Origin: Actinoplanes solisilvae
Lineage (GTDB): Bacteria > Actinomycetota > Actinomycetes > Mycobacteriales > Micromonosporaceae
Assembly: GCF_003999975.1 (NCBI RefSeq)
Contig: NZ_RJAC01000006.1
Span: 1 to 64,000 of the forward strand
Reading direction: 5' to 3'
DNA length: 64,000 bases
This document shows, piece by piece, positions 24,025-33,059 of the stretch; positions within the stretch are counted from its first letter, which is position 1; the number at the start of each line of letters is the position of its first letter. The position numbers were made by a program, and so were the translations under genes. The notes beneath the pieces were generated by a model that had not been told where the DNA came from, ran no database searches, and saw nothing but the letters and a program-made list of their open reading frames with translations.

Positions 24025-24793
24025 GCCAGCCGCCGTCGACGTAATAGGTGGAGCCCACCGAATAGGCGGCCCGGTCGGAGCAGAGGAAGACGAAGAAGTC
24101 CGCGATCTCCTGCGGTGTCGCGAACCGCCCGATCGGTGCGTTCTCCTCGGCGATCCGCGCCAGGTAGTCCTCCCAGCTCTGGCCGGTTCCCGAGGTGAGC
24201 GCCTTCGCGGTCTTGATCCAGTCCCCGGTCATGACCAGGCCGGGGTTGACCGCGTTGACCCGGATGTTGTCGCCGATCAGCTCGTTGGCCAGGCACTTCG
24301 AGAACATCACCAGCGCCGCCTTGGTGACGTTGTAGATCGGCTCGTAGCCCAGCGGCTGGGTGGCGCAGATCGACGCGTTGTGCAGGATCACGCCGCCGCC
24401 GCGGGCCTTCATCCGCGGCGCGATCTCACGGGCCAGCCGCACGGCCGCCATCACATGCAACTCCCAGTACGACTGCCACCGCGAGTCGGGCGCCGTCAGG
24501 ATCTTCTCCTCGCTGCCCGTCCCGGCGTTGTTGATCAGGATGTCGGCCCCGCCGAACTCGGCCTCCACCGCGGCGGCCACCCTCGCCGCCCCGTCCGGGT
24601 CGGTCAGATCAACGGCGACAGGCAGAACCCGTACGCCTCTGATCTGGTCGGCCACCGCCCGCAGCCGCTCCTCGTCGCGGGCACACAACGCCAGGTGTAC
24701 GCCCTCGGCCGCCAGCCCATGCGCAATGGCCTCCCCGATCCCGGCGTTACCGCCTGTGACTACCGCCACCCTATTAGTGAGACGCAGATCCAT
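24008..24793 (-). CDS. short-chain dehydrogenase/reductase
   Basis: A 261-residue classical SDR that begins MDLRLTNRVAVVTGG. The cofactor motif is TGGNAGIG, NNAGTG lies near residue 88, and the catalytic Tyr-x3-Lys is in YNVTKAAL (about 158), preceded by HNASICA. The C-terminus ends YYVDGGWLKV, usual for FabG-like enzymes. A longer open frame continues upstream to 25567 but is only antisense to poxB. Divergent from the pyruvate oxidase gene with a 72-base gap; substrate unknown. Confidence 0.9.
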   Translation of the reverse strand: MDLRLTNRVAVVTGGNAGIGEAIAHGLAAEGVHLALCARDEERLRAVADQIRGVRVLPVAVDLTDPDGAARVAAAVEAEFGGADILINNAGTGSEEKILTAPDSRWQSYWELHVMAAVRLAREIAPRMKARGGGVILHNASICATQPLGYEPIYNVTKAALVMFSKCLANELIGDNIRVNAVNPGLVMTGDWIKTAKALTSGTGQSWEDYLARIAEENAPIGRFATPQEIADFFVFLCSDRAAYSVGSTYYVDGGWLKVTT

Positions 24794-24865
24794 CTCGGTC
24801 TCCGTTCGCCGACTCCGACACGCGGGTACTCCCCGCACGTTCGCACGAAAGGGCTGGAGGCCGGC

Positions 24866-26602
24866 GTGTTCGGAAAGAAGACAGTGGCAGATCAATTCGT
24901 CGAGGTGCTGGTGCAGTCCGGCGTGACGAGGATCTATGGACTGGTGGGGGACAGCCTGAACGCGCTGTCCGACGCCATCCGGCGCAACGACGCGATCGAG
25001 TGGGTCCACGTGCACAACGAGGAGGCAGCAGCCTTCGCGGCCGCCGCCGAAGCGCAGATCACCGGCAAGCTGGCCGTCTGTGCCGGTAGCTGCGGACCCG
25101 GCAACACCCATCTCATCCAGGGCGTCTTCGACGCGCAGCGCTCGGGCGCGCCGATCCTGGCGATCGCCTCTCAGATCGTCTCCACCGAGATCGGCACCGG
25201 CTTCTTCCAGGAGACCGATCCGAAGCAGCTCTTCGGCCAGGCCAGCCACTGGACCGAACTGGTCTCGTCGGCCGAGCAGATGCCCCGCATGGGCCGCGTC
25301 GCCATCCAGGAGGCCATCGGCAAGCGGGGAGCGGCCGTCCTGGTCGTCCCGGGCGACGTCTTCGCGGCCGACGCCGAGAACGAGACCGGGCACGGTCACG
25401 CGGTGGCCGGGCCCGTGCTGGGTGCGCCGTCCGACTACGTCATCGAAGACCTGGCCGAGCGCATCAACCGCGCCGAGAAGGTGGCCATCTTCGGCGGCAT
25501 CGGCTGCACCGGCGCCCGCGAACAGGTGCTTGAGCTGGCCGAGGTGCTGGGCGCCCCGATCGGTCACACGCTGCGCGGCAAAGACGTTCTGCAGTACGAC
25601 AACCCGTACGACGTGGGCATGTCAGGGTTGCTCGGCTACGGGGCCTGCTACGAGGCGACTCACGAGGCCGACCTGCTCCTGCTGCTGGGCACGGACTTCC
25701 CGTACCGGCAGTTCCTGCCCCAGAAGAACACGATCCAGATCGACATCGACCCGTCGCACCTGGGGCGGCGTACGGCGCTGGAGATGGGCGTGGCCGGCGA
25801 CGTCAAGGCCACCCTCACGGCCCTCATGCCCCGGCTGCGGCGCAAGGACCACAAGTTCCTCAACCGCATGCTGAAGAAGCAGGTCGACGAGCTGGAGAAG
25901 GTCGTCGACGCGTACACCAAGAACGTCGACCACCTGGTGCCGATCCACCCCGAGTACGTGGCGTCGATCCTCGACGAGGAGGCCTCCGGCGACGCTGTCT
26001 TCACCGTCGACACGGGCATGTGCTGCAGCTGGGCCGCCCGCTACATCACCCCGAACGGCCGCCGGCGCATCATCGGCTCCTTCGTGCACGGCACCATGGC
26101 CAACGCGCTGCCGCACGCCCTCGGCGCCCAGAAGATCGACCCGTCGCGTCAGGTGATCTCGATGTCGGGCGACGGCGGCCTGTCGATGCTGCTCGGCGAA
26201 CTGCTCACCGCCAAGCTGCACAACCTGCCGGTCAAGGTGATCTGCTTCAACAACTCGAGCCTGGGCATGGTCCGGCTCGAGATGCTGGTAGCCGGTGACC
26301 CGCCCTACGAGACCGACCACGACCACGTCGACTTCGCGGCGATCGCCCGAGGTGCGGGGTTGCACGCGATCCGGGTCGAGAAGCCCGACGAGGTACGGGA
26401 TGCGCTGCGCTCGGTGCTGGACCACGACGGGCCGGCCCTGCTGGACGTGGTCACCGACCCGAACGCGCTGGAGATCCCGCCGCACATCTCCCGGGAGGAG
26501 GCTGTCGGGTTCGCCCTGGCCGCCGGCAAGTCGGTGCTCGCCGGCGGCGTCGGGCAGATGCTGCGGCTGGCCCGGACCAACCTGCGCAACATCCCGCGTT
26601 AG
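24866..26602 (+). CDS. poxB: thiamine-diphosphate pyruvate oxidase/dehydrogenase (PoxB-like)
   Basis: A 578-residue ThDP/FAD enzyme. The pyrimidine domain opens KKTVADQFVEVLVQSGVTRIYGLVGDS, with the catalytic Glu in HNEEAAAFAAAA (about residue 51). The FAD-binding central domain has FGGIGCTGAREQVLELAE. The Mg-ThDP motif is SGDGGLSMLLGE through CFNNSSLG (GDG-x(about 27)-NN). Length matches E. coli PoxB (572), which oxidises pyruvate to acetate and CO2 and passes electrons to quinone. The GTG start has TGGAGG upstream. Its stop overlaps the stop of the convergent ABC permease. Confidence 0.9.
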   Translation: MFGKKTVADQFVEVLVQSGVTRIYGLVGDSLNALSDAIRRNDAIEWVHVHNEEAAAFAAAAEAQITGKLAVCAGSCGPGNTHLIQGVFDAQRSGAPILAIASQIVSTEIGTGFFQETDPKQLFGQASHWTELVSSAEQMPRMGRVAIQEAIGKRGAAVLVVPGDVFAADAENETGHGHAVAGPVLGAPSDYVIEDLAERINRAEKVAIFGGIGCTGAREQVLELAEVLGAPIGHTLRGKDVLQYDNPYDVGMSGLLGYGACYEATHEADLLLLLGTDFPYRQFLPQKNTIQIDIDPSHLGRRTALEMGVAGDVKATLTALMPRLRRKDHKFLNRMLKKQVDELEKVVDAYTKNVDHLVPIHPEYVASILDEEASGDAVFTVDTGMCCSWAARYITPNGRRRIIGSFVHGTMANALPHALGAQKIDPSRQVISMSGDGGLSMLLGELLTAKLHNLPVKVICFNNSSLGMVRLEMLVAGDPPYETDHDHVDFAAIARGAGLHAIRVEKPDEVRDALRSVLDHDGPALLDVVTDPNALEIPPHISREEAVGFALAAGKSVLAGGVGQMLRLARTNLRNIPR

Positions 26603-27816
26603 CCCGGCCCGCGCAGGGCCTCGACCGGTTGCAGGCGAGCCGATCGCAGCGCCGGGTAGAGGCCCGCGACCAGGCCGACGACGGCGCCGGCGACCGGGGC
26701 GGCCAGCACCGGGGCGAGGCTGAGCACCGGTGTCCAGCCTCGGCCCACGCTGACCAGCACGACCGCGACCACGCCGAGGCTGGCGCCGATGACGCCGCCG
26801 AGCAGGCCGATCACCGCCGATTCGAGGAGGAACTGGGCCGCGATGTGGCGGCGGCGTGCGCCCAGGGCCCGGCGCAGACCGATCTCGGCCGTTCGCTCCA
26901 TCACCGTGACCAGGGTGACGTTGGCGATGCCGAGACCACCGACGACCAGCGAGACCAGGCCCAGGATCAGCAGCAGGCCACTGATGTCGTCGGCCACCCC
27001 GGTGCGCAGGGCGGCCGGGTCGGGCGGGGCGTTCACGGTCAGAGCAGCCGGGTCGTTCGGGCTCAGCGCCACGGGTGCCTGCTCGGCGATCAGTGCGGCC
27101 GCGCCGAGCGCCGTGGTGACCACGACCGTGCGGGCCGGGCCCAGGTGGAGGGCGTCGGCGCCGGCGGTCCAGGGCACGATCACCGACCCGGCCAGGGCCT
27201 GCTGGTCGGGCCGGCCGACCGCGGCCAGGACGCCGACCACGGTGAACGGCGTGCCGTCGACGAAGACGGCCGGCTGGTTGTCGATGCGGGTGAGGCCGAG
27301 CTGTTCGGCGGCCTGGGCGCCCAGCACGGCGACCCGGTCGCGCCGGGTGATGTGCCCGGTGTCGAAGAAGCGCCCGGCGGCCACCGTGGTGCGGGCGGCC
27401 GCGGGCAGGTCGGCGGTGGCGCCGACGACGGGCAGCACCCGGTCGAGCACCCGCCCGGGGTCGCGCACGGTGTTGGCCCGCACGTCCGGCTCCTTGCCGG
27501 GCTGCGTGGTGACGTAGGCCGCGGCGGCCTCGACGCCGTTGAGCCGGGCCAGGTCGTCGAGCGACTCCCACGCGACGACCGGCGGCGACCCGGGCGCGAT
27601 CGGCTCGGGGATGTCGACGGTGACCTCGGTGGCGGTGGCCGCGTCGAACCGGCCGGCGATCTGGTTGCCGGCCGTAGTGGCGACCCCCAGGGTCGTGACC
27701 AGGGCGCCGATGCCGAGCACGGTACCCAGGACGGTGAGCACCGTGCGGGCCGGGCGCACCGCGATGCCGGCCAGCACCTCACCGGCCAGGTCGCGAGGGT
27801 CGAGCCGGCTCCTCAT
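26599..27816 (-). CDS. MacB/FtsX-type ABC transporter permease
   Basis: A 405-residue permease. One N-terminal helix (VLTVLGTVLGIGALVTTLGVAT), a large extracytoplasmic domain of about 220 residues, then three C-terminal helices with VVGGLGIANVTLVTVMERTAEIGLRRALGARRRHI, the FtsX/MacB hallmark (described here as residues about 285-320). It starts at the ATG overlapping the ATPase stop by four bases. With the ATPase, adaptor and lipoprotein it forms a tripartite-like exporter in a Gram-positive background. Substrate unknown; antibiotic, peptide or cell-envelope lipid export are possible. Confidence 0.9.
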   Translation of the reverse strand: MRSRLDPRDLAGEVLAGIAVRPARTVLTVLGTVLGIGALVTTLGVATTAGNQIAGRFDAATATEVTVDIPEPIAPGSPPVVAWESLDDLARLNGVEAAAAYVTTQPGKEPDVRANTVRDPGRVLDRVLPVVGATADLPAAARTTVAAGRFFDTGHITRRDRVAVLGAQAAEQLGLTRIDNQPAVFVDGTPFTVVGVLAAVGRPDQQALAGSVIVPWTAGADALHLGPARTVVVTTALGAAALIAEQAPVALSPNDPAALTVNAPPDPAALRTGVADDISGLLLILGLVSLVVGGLGIANVTLVTVMERTAEIGLRRALGARRRHIAAQFLLESAVIGLLGGVIGASLGVVAVVLVSVGRGWTPVLSLAPVLAAPVAGAVVGLVAGLYPALRSARLQPVEALRGPG

Positions 27817-28484
27817 CGCTCGCTCAGCCGTCCGTCGGCGATCCGCACCCGGCGCGCCGCCCGCCGGCTCACCGTGTCGTCGTGGGTGATCACGACGAGC
27901 GTGGTGCCGGCGCGGCGAAGGTCGTCGAACAGCTCCAGGATCGCGGCGGTGTTGGTGCTGTCGAGGTTGCCGGTCGGCTCGTCGCACAGCAGCAGGGCCG
28001 GATCGCCCAGCAGCGCGCGGGCGATCGCGACCCGTTGCCGCTCTCCGCCGGAGAGATGGGTCGGGCGGAAACCCGTACGGTGGCTCAGGCCGACCCGGTC
28101 GAGGGCGGCCCGGGCCCGGTCGCGCCGGTCCGAGCGGCGGCCGCCGGTGTAGAGATCGCCCAGCATCACGTTCTCCGTCACGTCGCGGTGCGGCAGCAGG
28201 TGGAAGCTCTGGAAGACGAACCCGATGCGAGCGCCGCGGATCGCCGTGCGTTCACCGTCGCCCAGCCCGATCGTCTCGACCCCTTCCAGCTCGTACGACC
28301 CCGAGTCGGGCAGGTCGAGCAGGCCGAGCACGTTGAGCAGCGTCGACTTGCCCGACCCGGACGGGCCCACGATGCTCAGGTAGTCGCCCGCGTGGACCAG
28401 CAGATCGACATCGGCCAGGGCGGGGACGGGCGGGTCGGACGCGAAGGTGCGACCGACCCCGGTCAGCTCGATGATGGCGCTCAC
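27813..28484 (-). CDS. ABC transporter ATP-binding protein (MacB/LolD-like)
   Basis: A 223-residue ATPase with Walker A GPSGSGKST (about 40-48), Q-loop FVFQSFHLLPH, signature LSGGERQRVAIARAL, Walker B LLLCDEPTGNLD and the switch His in ITHD. The TGNLDS form is typical of the LolD/MacB/FtsE class. It overlaps the permease gene by four bases and the adaptor gene upstream by four bases, so translation is coupled through the operon. Confidence 0.95.
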   Translation of the reverse strand: MSAIIELTGVGRTFASDPPVPALADVDLLVHAGDYLSIVGPSGSGKSTLLNVLGLLDLPDSGSYELEGVETIGLGDGERTAIRGARIGFVFQSFHLLPHRDVTENVMLGDLYTGGRRSDRRDRARAALDRVGLSHRTGFRPTHLSGGERQRVAIARALLGDPALLLCDEPTGNLDSTNTAAILELFDDLRRAGTTLVVITHDDTVSRRAARRVRIADGRLSER

Positions 28485-29713
28485 GTGCTGCCCACCACGA
28501 CCCGGGCGCCGACCCGCAGCTCGCCCGGCGCCGCCGGCGTGACCTGGACGAAGCCGCCCGTGGACAGGCCCGGTTCGACGGCGACGTCGCGTACTGTGCC
28601 CGGTCTGTCCTCGACCGTGACGCGGGCCTGCCCGTCCGACGCGGTGAAGACCGCCGCCACCGGGACGGTCAGCACGGCGTGACCCGTGCCGCCGACGGTG
28701 ATGCTCACCTTCAACGCCTGACCGACATAGGCGGCGAGTTCGGCCGGTTCCCGCGGCGTCAGGCGCACGGGGACTCCCTGCAGATCACCGGTCGTCGTGG
28801 CCCCGCCGATCCGCGACAGGACGGCGGTGAACCGGTCGCCGCCCGGGCTCTGCAGGGTGGCGGTCATGCCGGTCTTGACGAGGTCGACGTCGTCGGGGCT
28901 GACCGCACCGGTGACGACGAGCGTGGGGTCGGCGACCATGCCGATCACCCCGGAGGCGGGAGCGCCCGCCTTGAGCGACACCGTGGTCAGGCGTACGGGC
29001 AATCGCGGCAGGAAAATGATCTCGCCGCTGGCGATGCTGACCCCGTACGTCGTGCGGAAGGCGGCCAGATCGGCCCGCGCGTCGGCCTGCCCCGGACCCG
29101 CCACGGCGGCCGCCTGTTCGAGCTGCCGCAGCTGGGCCCGCTGCTCGGCGGTCGGCTCGGCAGCCTTGTAGCCCTGGTCGTCGTACCAGGCCCGTACGGC
29201 CTCCAGGGTCCGGCCGTCGAGCGGGCCGCTCGACGCGACCCGCCGCTTCGGCATCAGCCGTCGCAGGGCCGCCCGGAGCTGGCGTGCGTCGTCGCCGGTG
29301 CTCCCCTTGGTCAGCGTCCGGTACATGGGCACCTTGCCGGTCAGCACGAAGACCGGCCGGCCGCTGACCTCGAGGAGCACGTCGCCTTCGCGCAGCGTCC
29401 GGTTGCCCGCCGGTGCCTTGGTGACCAGCGGGACGGCGCCCGCCTCGGCGGCGGCCACCGTCCCGTTGAGGGTCACCGGCTGCGGGGCGTTGTAGGCCAC
29501 GGTGCCTTGCGTGGTCACCGTCGCGGTCAGCACGCGCTGGGTGACCGGCACGGTGACCAGCGAGGCCGGGGGCGGCCGGTGATCCGCGGCCGCGTCGGCC
29601 GGCGACCGCACCTGCTGGCCGACCAGCCAGCCGACGCCGCCCGTGCCGAGCGCGACCGCGGTGGTCAGGGCCACGACGCGTTGCGGGCCCGACCGGAGGA
29701 ACGGGAGCCGCAT
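28481..29713 (-). CDS. membrane-anchored adaptor with peptidoglycan-binding domain
   Basis: A 410-residue export adaptor. One N-terminal membrane anchor (about 13-35) is followed by an HlyD/MacA-like barrel region. A PG_binding_1 module lies at about residues 125-190 (KGSTGDDARQLRAALRRL then LDGRTLEAVRAWYDDQGY). C-terminal beta-barrel parts include VTGAVSPDDVDLVKTGM and LTVPVAAVFTASDGQARVTV. In monoderm bacteria such adaptors with wall-binding modules sit between the permease and the cell wall. The ATG at 29713 gives a proper anchor; an upstream ATG would overlap the lipoprotein gene. Confidence 0.82.
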   Translation of the reverse strand: MRLPFLRSGPQRVVALTTAVALGTGGVGWLVGQQVRSPADAAADHRPPPASLVTVPVTQRVLTATVTTQGTVAYNAPQPVTLNGTVAAAEAGAVPLVTKAPAGNRTLREGDVLLEVSGRPVFVLTGKVPMYRTLTKGSTGDDARQLRAALRRLMPKRRVASSGPLDGRTLEAVRAWYDDQGYKAAEPTAEQRAQLRQLEQAAAVAGPGQADARADLAAFRTTYGVSIASGEIIFLPRLPVRLTTVSLKAGAPASGVIGMVADPTLVVTGAVSPDDVDLVKTGMTATLQSPGGDRFTAVLSRIGGATTTGDLQGVPVRLTPREPAELAAYVGQALKVSITVGGTGHAVLTVPVAAVFTASDGQARVTVEDRPGTVRDVAVEPGLSTGGFVQVTPAAPGELRVGARVVVGST

Positions 29714-29715
29714 GC

Positions 29716-30585
29716 TCAGCCGACCCCGCCGCCCTGGACGACCGCGATGCCCTTGGCCCGGGCCAGCACGGCGTAGTCGGTGCGGCATTCGAGGTCGTCC
29801 AGGGCCGCCTTGATCTCGATGCCGAGCGCCTGCTTGGCGGTGGCGACATCCACCTGTCCGGCGTTCGAGAACTTGGTGATCGCGTCCGAGAACATGCTCT
29901 GCTCGATCATCCCGGGCTGCGGCGCGTTCACCGGGTAGCCCTTCTCCTTGAGGCAGCTCGCATATTTGCCGACCGCGGCGACGACGGCCGGGTCGTTCTT
30001 GAACTTGCCGAACTCCCGGGCGGCGGCCGCCTGCTCGTCCTTGCTCGGGCCGCTGCCGTAATACTTGGCCGCGGCCTCGTTGGCGCAGCCCGGGTCACCC
30101 TTGGGCGGGCCGGCCTTCGCGCCCTTGCCGCCGGCGCCGTGCAGGGCGGCGTCGTACGCCTTCTGCTGAGCCGGGTCGAGTGCGTCGCGGATCGCGTTGT
30201 TCGGGTTCTTGGCCGGGTCGACCTCCGGCTGCTTCACGGCGGGGTCGTTCGGGTAGACGATCTGCGAGAAGCCGCCGAAGCCGTACTTGGCACGGAAGGC
30301 CCGCACCTGGTCGGCCGGCTCCACGATCGAGCTCATGCCGGCGAACTTGGCCTGCCCGTTGTCGTCGCCGAAGTCCAGCGTGTGCGGCACGTAGCGGAAG
30401 CCTTTGCGCTTCATGCAGTCGGCGGTCATGTTCTCGGCCTTGAGCTGCGCCGAGTCCTGACCCGTGTCCTGCGTGACCCCCGGCGTAGCCGCGGCGGTTT
30501 CAGCGTCCTCGGCGTCGCCCGCCCCGCCGCAGCCGGCCAGCGCCGCCAGGGTCACAGAGGTAAGAATCAAGGTCAGTCGTCGCAT
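29716..30585 (-). CDS. lipoprotein linked to the efflux operon
   Basis: A 289-residue exported lipoprotein with lipobox Leu-Ala-Gly-Cys (Cys19). The mature part is Ala/Lys-rich and contains several Cys (MTADCMKRKGF, GDPGCANE, YASCLKEKGY, DDLECRTDY) that probably form disulfides. The repeated C-x3-KG pattern suggests an internal duplication. I do not recognise a named family. Its stop is two bases before the adaptor start, so it is the first gene of a four-gene operon and may act as a wall-side subunit or substrate-capturing partner of the exporter. Confidence 0.75.
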   Translation of the reverse strand: MRRLTLILTSVTLAALAGCGGAGDAEDAETAAATPGVTQDTGQDSAQLKAENMTADCMKRKGFRYVPHTLDFGDDNGQAKFAGMSSIVEPADQVRAFRAKYGFGGFSQIVYPNDPAVKQPEVDPAKNPNNAIRDALDPAQQKAYDAALHGAGGKGAKAGPPKGDPGCANEAAAKYYGSGPSKDEQAAAAREFGKFKNDPAVVAAVGKYASCLKEKGYPVNAPQPGMIEQSMFSDAITKFSNAGQVDVATAKQALGIEIKAALDDLECRTDYAVLARAKGIAVVQGGGVG

Positions 30586-30607
30586 CAGGCATCCTCGGGT
30601 TACGTCG

Positions 30608-30633
30608 CATGGGGGTGGGATTCCACCCCCATG
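30608..30633 (-). terminator. strong hairpin after the desaturase gene
   Basis: CATGGGGGTGG and CCACCCCCATG are perfect 11-base arms around a 4-base loop, 30 bases after the desaturase stop and 23 bases before the lipoprotein start. It should separate the two transcription units. Confidence 0.75.
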
Positions 30634-30662
30634 ACGATTCGTCCTGCCCCGAGGTTGCAGGC

Positions 30663-31661
30663 TCAGCGCCGCCGCAGATCTGCTCCCACGTCGTGCAGGT
30701 GGCGCAGGGCCTGACCGTAGGAATCGGTCAGCGACGTCATCTCGTAGGAGACGCCGATCTCGGCGCAGTACTGCTGGACGATCGGCTGGGCCTTACGCAG
30801 GTTGGGCGTGGGCATGGCCGGGAACAGGTGGTGCTCGATCTGGTAGTTCAGGCCGCCCAGGGCCGCGTCGACGAGCCAGCCGCCGCGGACGTTGCGGGAC
30901 GTCAGCACCTGCTTGCGCAGGAAGTCCTCGTTGCCGTCGGGGTGGGGCATGCCCTTGTGATTGGGGGCGAACGTCATGCCGAGGTAGACGCCGAACACGG
31001 CCTGGTGGACGACGAAGAACGCGAGCGCCTGCAGCGGCGACAGCACGATCAGCAGGGCCGACACGTAGGCGACGAAGTGGATGGCGAGCAGGGCCGCCTC
31101 GACGCGGTTGCGCTTCTCGAGGACCCAGCGCACGCTGTCGCGCTTGAGGGAGAGGCCGAGCAGGGTCAGCAGGGGGAAGAAGAAGTAGGCCTGGTAGCGG
31201 GTCAGGAAGCCGCGGCCGGCGGCGTTCTCGCGGGACCAGACCAGCACGCCGGGGCCGACGTCGGGGTCGAGGTCGTCGTGGTTCGGGTTTGCGTGGTGTT
31301 TGGTGTGCTTGTCCATCCAGTAGCCGTAGGACATGCCGATGGCCAGGTTGCCGGCGATCAGGCCGGCCCGGGAGCTGGGCTTGTTGGTGCGGAACACCTG
31401 CCGGTGAGCCAGGTCGTGGGCGACCAGGGCCGTCTGGGCGAACGCCACCGCCAGCACGACCGCCACGGCCAGGGTCCACCAGGACGAGCCGATCACGAAG
31501 AACGCCGTCCAGCCGCCGACGAGGGCGGCGGCAACGAGAGAGAGGCGGGCCACGTAGTAGCCCGGCCGCCGCTGCAGCAGGCCCGCAGCGTTGATGCGCC
31601 GGCCCAGTTCCGCGAAATCGCTGCCGGCCGTCGCGCGCGGCCGCTCTGCCATTGTCGTCAT
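30663..31661 (-). CDS. membrane fatty-acid (acyl-CoA/acyl-lipid) desaturase
   Basis: A 332-residue di-iron membrane desaturase. It has the three histidine boxes HDLAH (about 85), HTKHH followed by NHDD (about 125), and QIEHHLFP (about 270). Four or more membrane segments surround them. The type with a QIEHH third box includes acyl-lipid and acyl-CoA front-end-like desaturases of actinobacteria. Several ATGs compete; I chose 31661, with GGAA eight bases upstream, over 31688 and 31652. It is divergent from a histidine kinase/response regulator pair, a DesKR-like arrangement. Confidence 0.88.
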   Translation of the reverse strand: MTTMAERPRATAGSDFAELGRRINAAGLLQRRPGYYVARLSLVAAALVGGWTAFFVIGSSWWTLAVAVVLAVAFAQTALVAHDLAHRQVFRTNKPSSRAGLIAGNLAIGMSYGYWMDKHTKHHANPNHDDLDPDVGPGVLVWSRENAAGRGFLTRYQAYFFFPLLTLLGLSLKRDSVRWVLEKRNRVEAALLAIHFVAYVSALLIVLSPLQALAFFVVHQAVFGVYLGMTFAPNHKGMPHPDGNEDFLRKQVLTSRNVRGGWLVDAALGGLNYQIEHHLFPAMPTPNLRKAQPIVQQYCAEIGVSYEMTSLTDSYGQALRHLHDVGADLRRR

Positions 31662-31763
31662 GTGTTCCATCACACCGTGCGAAGGCATTCATGGTCAGGA
31701 GTGCCAGACCCCCAAGCGGTGGTAGGGCTAGCACTACTGAGATAAGCCGCCACGTGGTCCACG

Positions 31764-33059
31764 ATGAGAGGCGTGGAGACAAGAGACTGGCTGCGTGACG
31801 GCCTCCGGGCTGTGGGGTCCGGGCTGCTCTCGATCGTGCTCGCGATCCTGAACATCCCGCTCTTCGTGCTCTTCGTGGTGTCGCTGGTGCTCACCCCCGT
31901 GCTCGGCCTCGGCCTGGCCGCGGTCCCGGCGGTGACGGCGCTGATCCGGGCCCGCGCCGAGCTGGCCCGCCGTCTCGCGACCCGCTCCGGCGTTTCGATC
32001 GCGCGGCCCTACCGGCCCCGTCCCGAGCGCATGGCCCCGATCGGCTGGCGGCGCTACAAGTGGATCATCACCGACCCGGCCACCTGGCGCGACTTCGCCT
32101 GGCTGCTGCCGGGGGCGATCAGCGGGCTGGTGCTCGGCATCCTCACGCTCGCGCTCCCGGCGTACGGCATCGAGGGCATCGTGCTGTTGCCGTTGTGGCT
32201 CTACCTCGGCACCGACTGGTACGGCTACGGCGTGATCTGGCCGATCGGCAGTGTCGCCGAGGGCTTCCTGTCGCTGCCGCAGGGCATCGTCTTCCTCGCG
32301 CTGGGCCTGGCCGTCGCGCCCTATGTCCCGAAGGTCGAGTTCCTGTTCGCGCGGCTCTTCCTGGCACCGACGCGGGCGGCCGAGCTGCGGCTTCGAGTGA
32401 CTCAGCTCACCGTGACCCGGGCCGACACGGTCGACGCGCAGGCCGCCGAGCTGCGCCGCATCGAGCGTGACCTGCACGACGGCGCCCAGGCTCGGCTGGT
32501 GTCGCTGGGCATGACGATCGGGCTGGCCGAAGAGCTGGTCGAGCGCGACCCGCGGGCCGCCCGCAAGCTGCTCGCCGAGGCCCGCGAGACCAGTTCGACG
32601 GCCTTGGTCGAGCTGCGTCATCTCGTCCGCGGAATCCACCCGCCGGTGCTGGCCGAGCGCGGTCTCGACGGGGCGGTTCGAGCGCTCGCGCTGACCGTGC
32701 GCATCCCGACGACGATCGACTCCGACCTCACGGGCCGGCTCGAGACGCCGGTCGAGTCGGCGGCCTACTTCGCGATCGCCGAGGCGCTGACCAACGTGCA
32801 GCGGCACAGCGGCGCCACCGTCGCCTACGTCAGCATCCACCGGGTCGGTGAGGCGCTGCGCATCGAGGTCGGTGACGACGGGCACGGCGGCGCGGACGCG
32901 GCACGTGGCACGGGCCTCGTCGGAATGGAACGGCGTCTGGCCGCCTTCGATGGCACGATGACCGTGTCCAGCCCGCCGGGCGGGCCGACCATCGTGACCA
33001 TGGAGCTGCCGTGCGTGTTGTCATCGCCGAGGACCATGCTCTCCTCCGGGACGGACTGA
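31764..33059 (+). CDS. sensor histidine kinase, NarL/DesK class
   Basis: A 431-residue kinase. The N-terminal half has four to five membrane segments (about 17-55, 115-150, 165-195) with little external loop, like the bacterial putative-sensor domain that senses within the membrane. The HisKA_3 phosphoacceptor is in IERDLHDGAQARLVSLGM (His about 238). The ATPase has N box AEALTNVQRHS, G1 VGDDGHGGAD and G2 GTGLVGMERR. Its 3' end overlaps the response regulator by 49 bases. With the divergent desaturase, a membrane-fluidity sensor is plausible but inferred. Confidence 0.9.
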   Translation: MRGVETRDWLRDGLRAVGSGLLSIVLAILNIPLFVLFVVSLVLTPVLGLGLAAVPAVTALIRARAELARRLATRSGVSIARPYRPRPERMAPIGWRRYKWIITDPATWRDFAWLLPGAISGLVLGILTLALPAYGIEGIVLLPLWLYLGTDWYGYGVIWPIGSVAEGFLSLPQGIVFLALGLAVAPYVPKVEFLFARLFLAPTRAAELRLRVTQLTVTRADTVDAQAAELRRIERDLHDGAQARLVSLGMTIGLAEELVERDPRAARKLLAEARETSSTALVELRHLVRGIHPPVLAERGLDGAVRALALTVRIPTTIDSDLTGRLETPVESAAYFAIAEALTNVQRHSGATVAYVSIHRVGEALRIEVGDDGHGGADAARGTGLVGMERRLAAFDGTMTVSSPPGGPTIVTMELPCVLSSPRTMLSSGTD

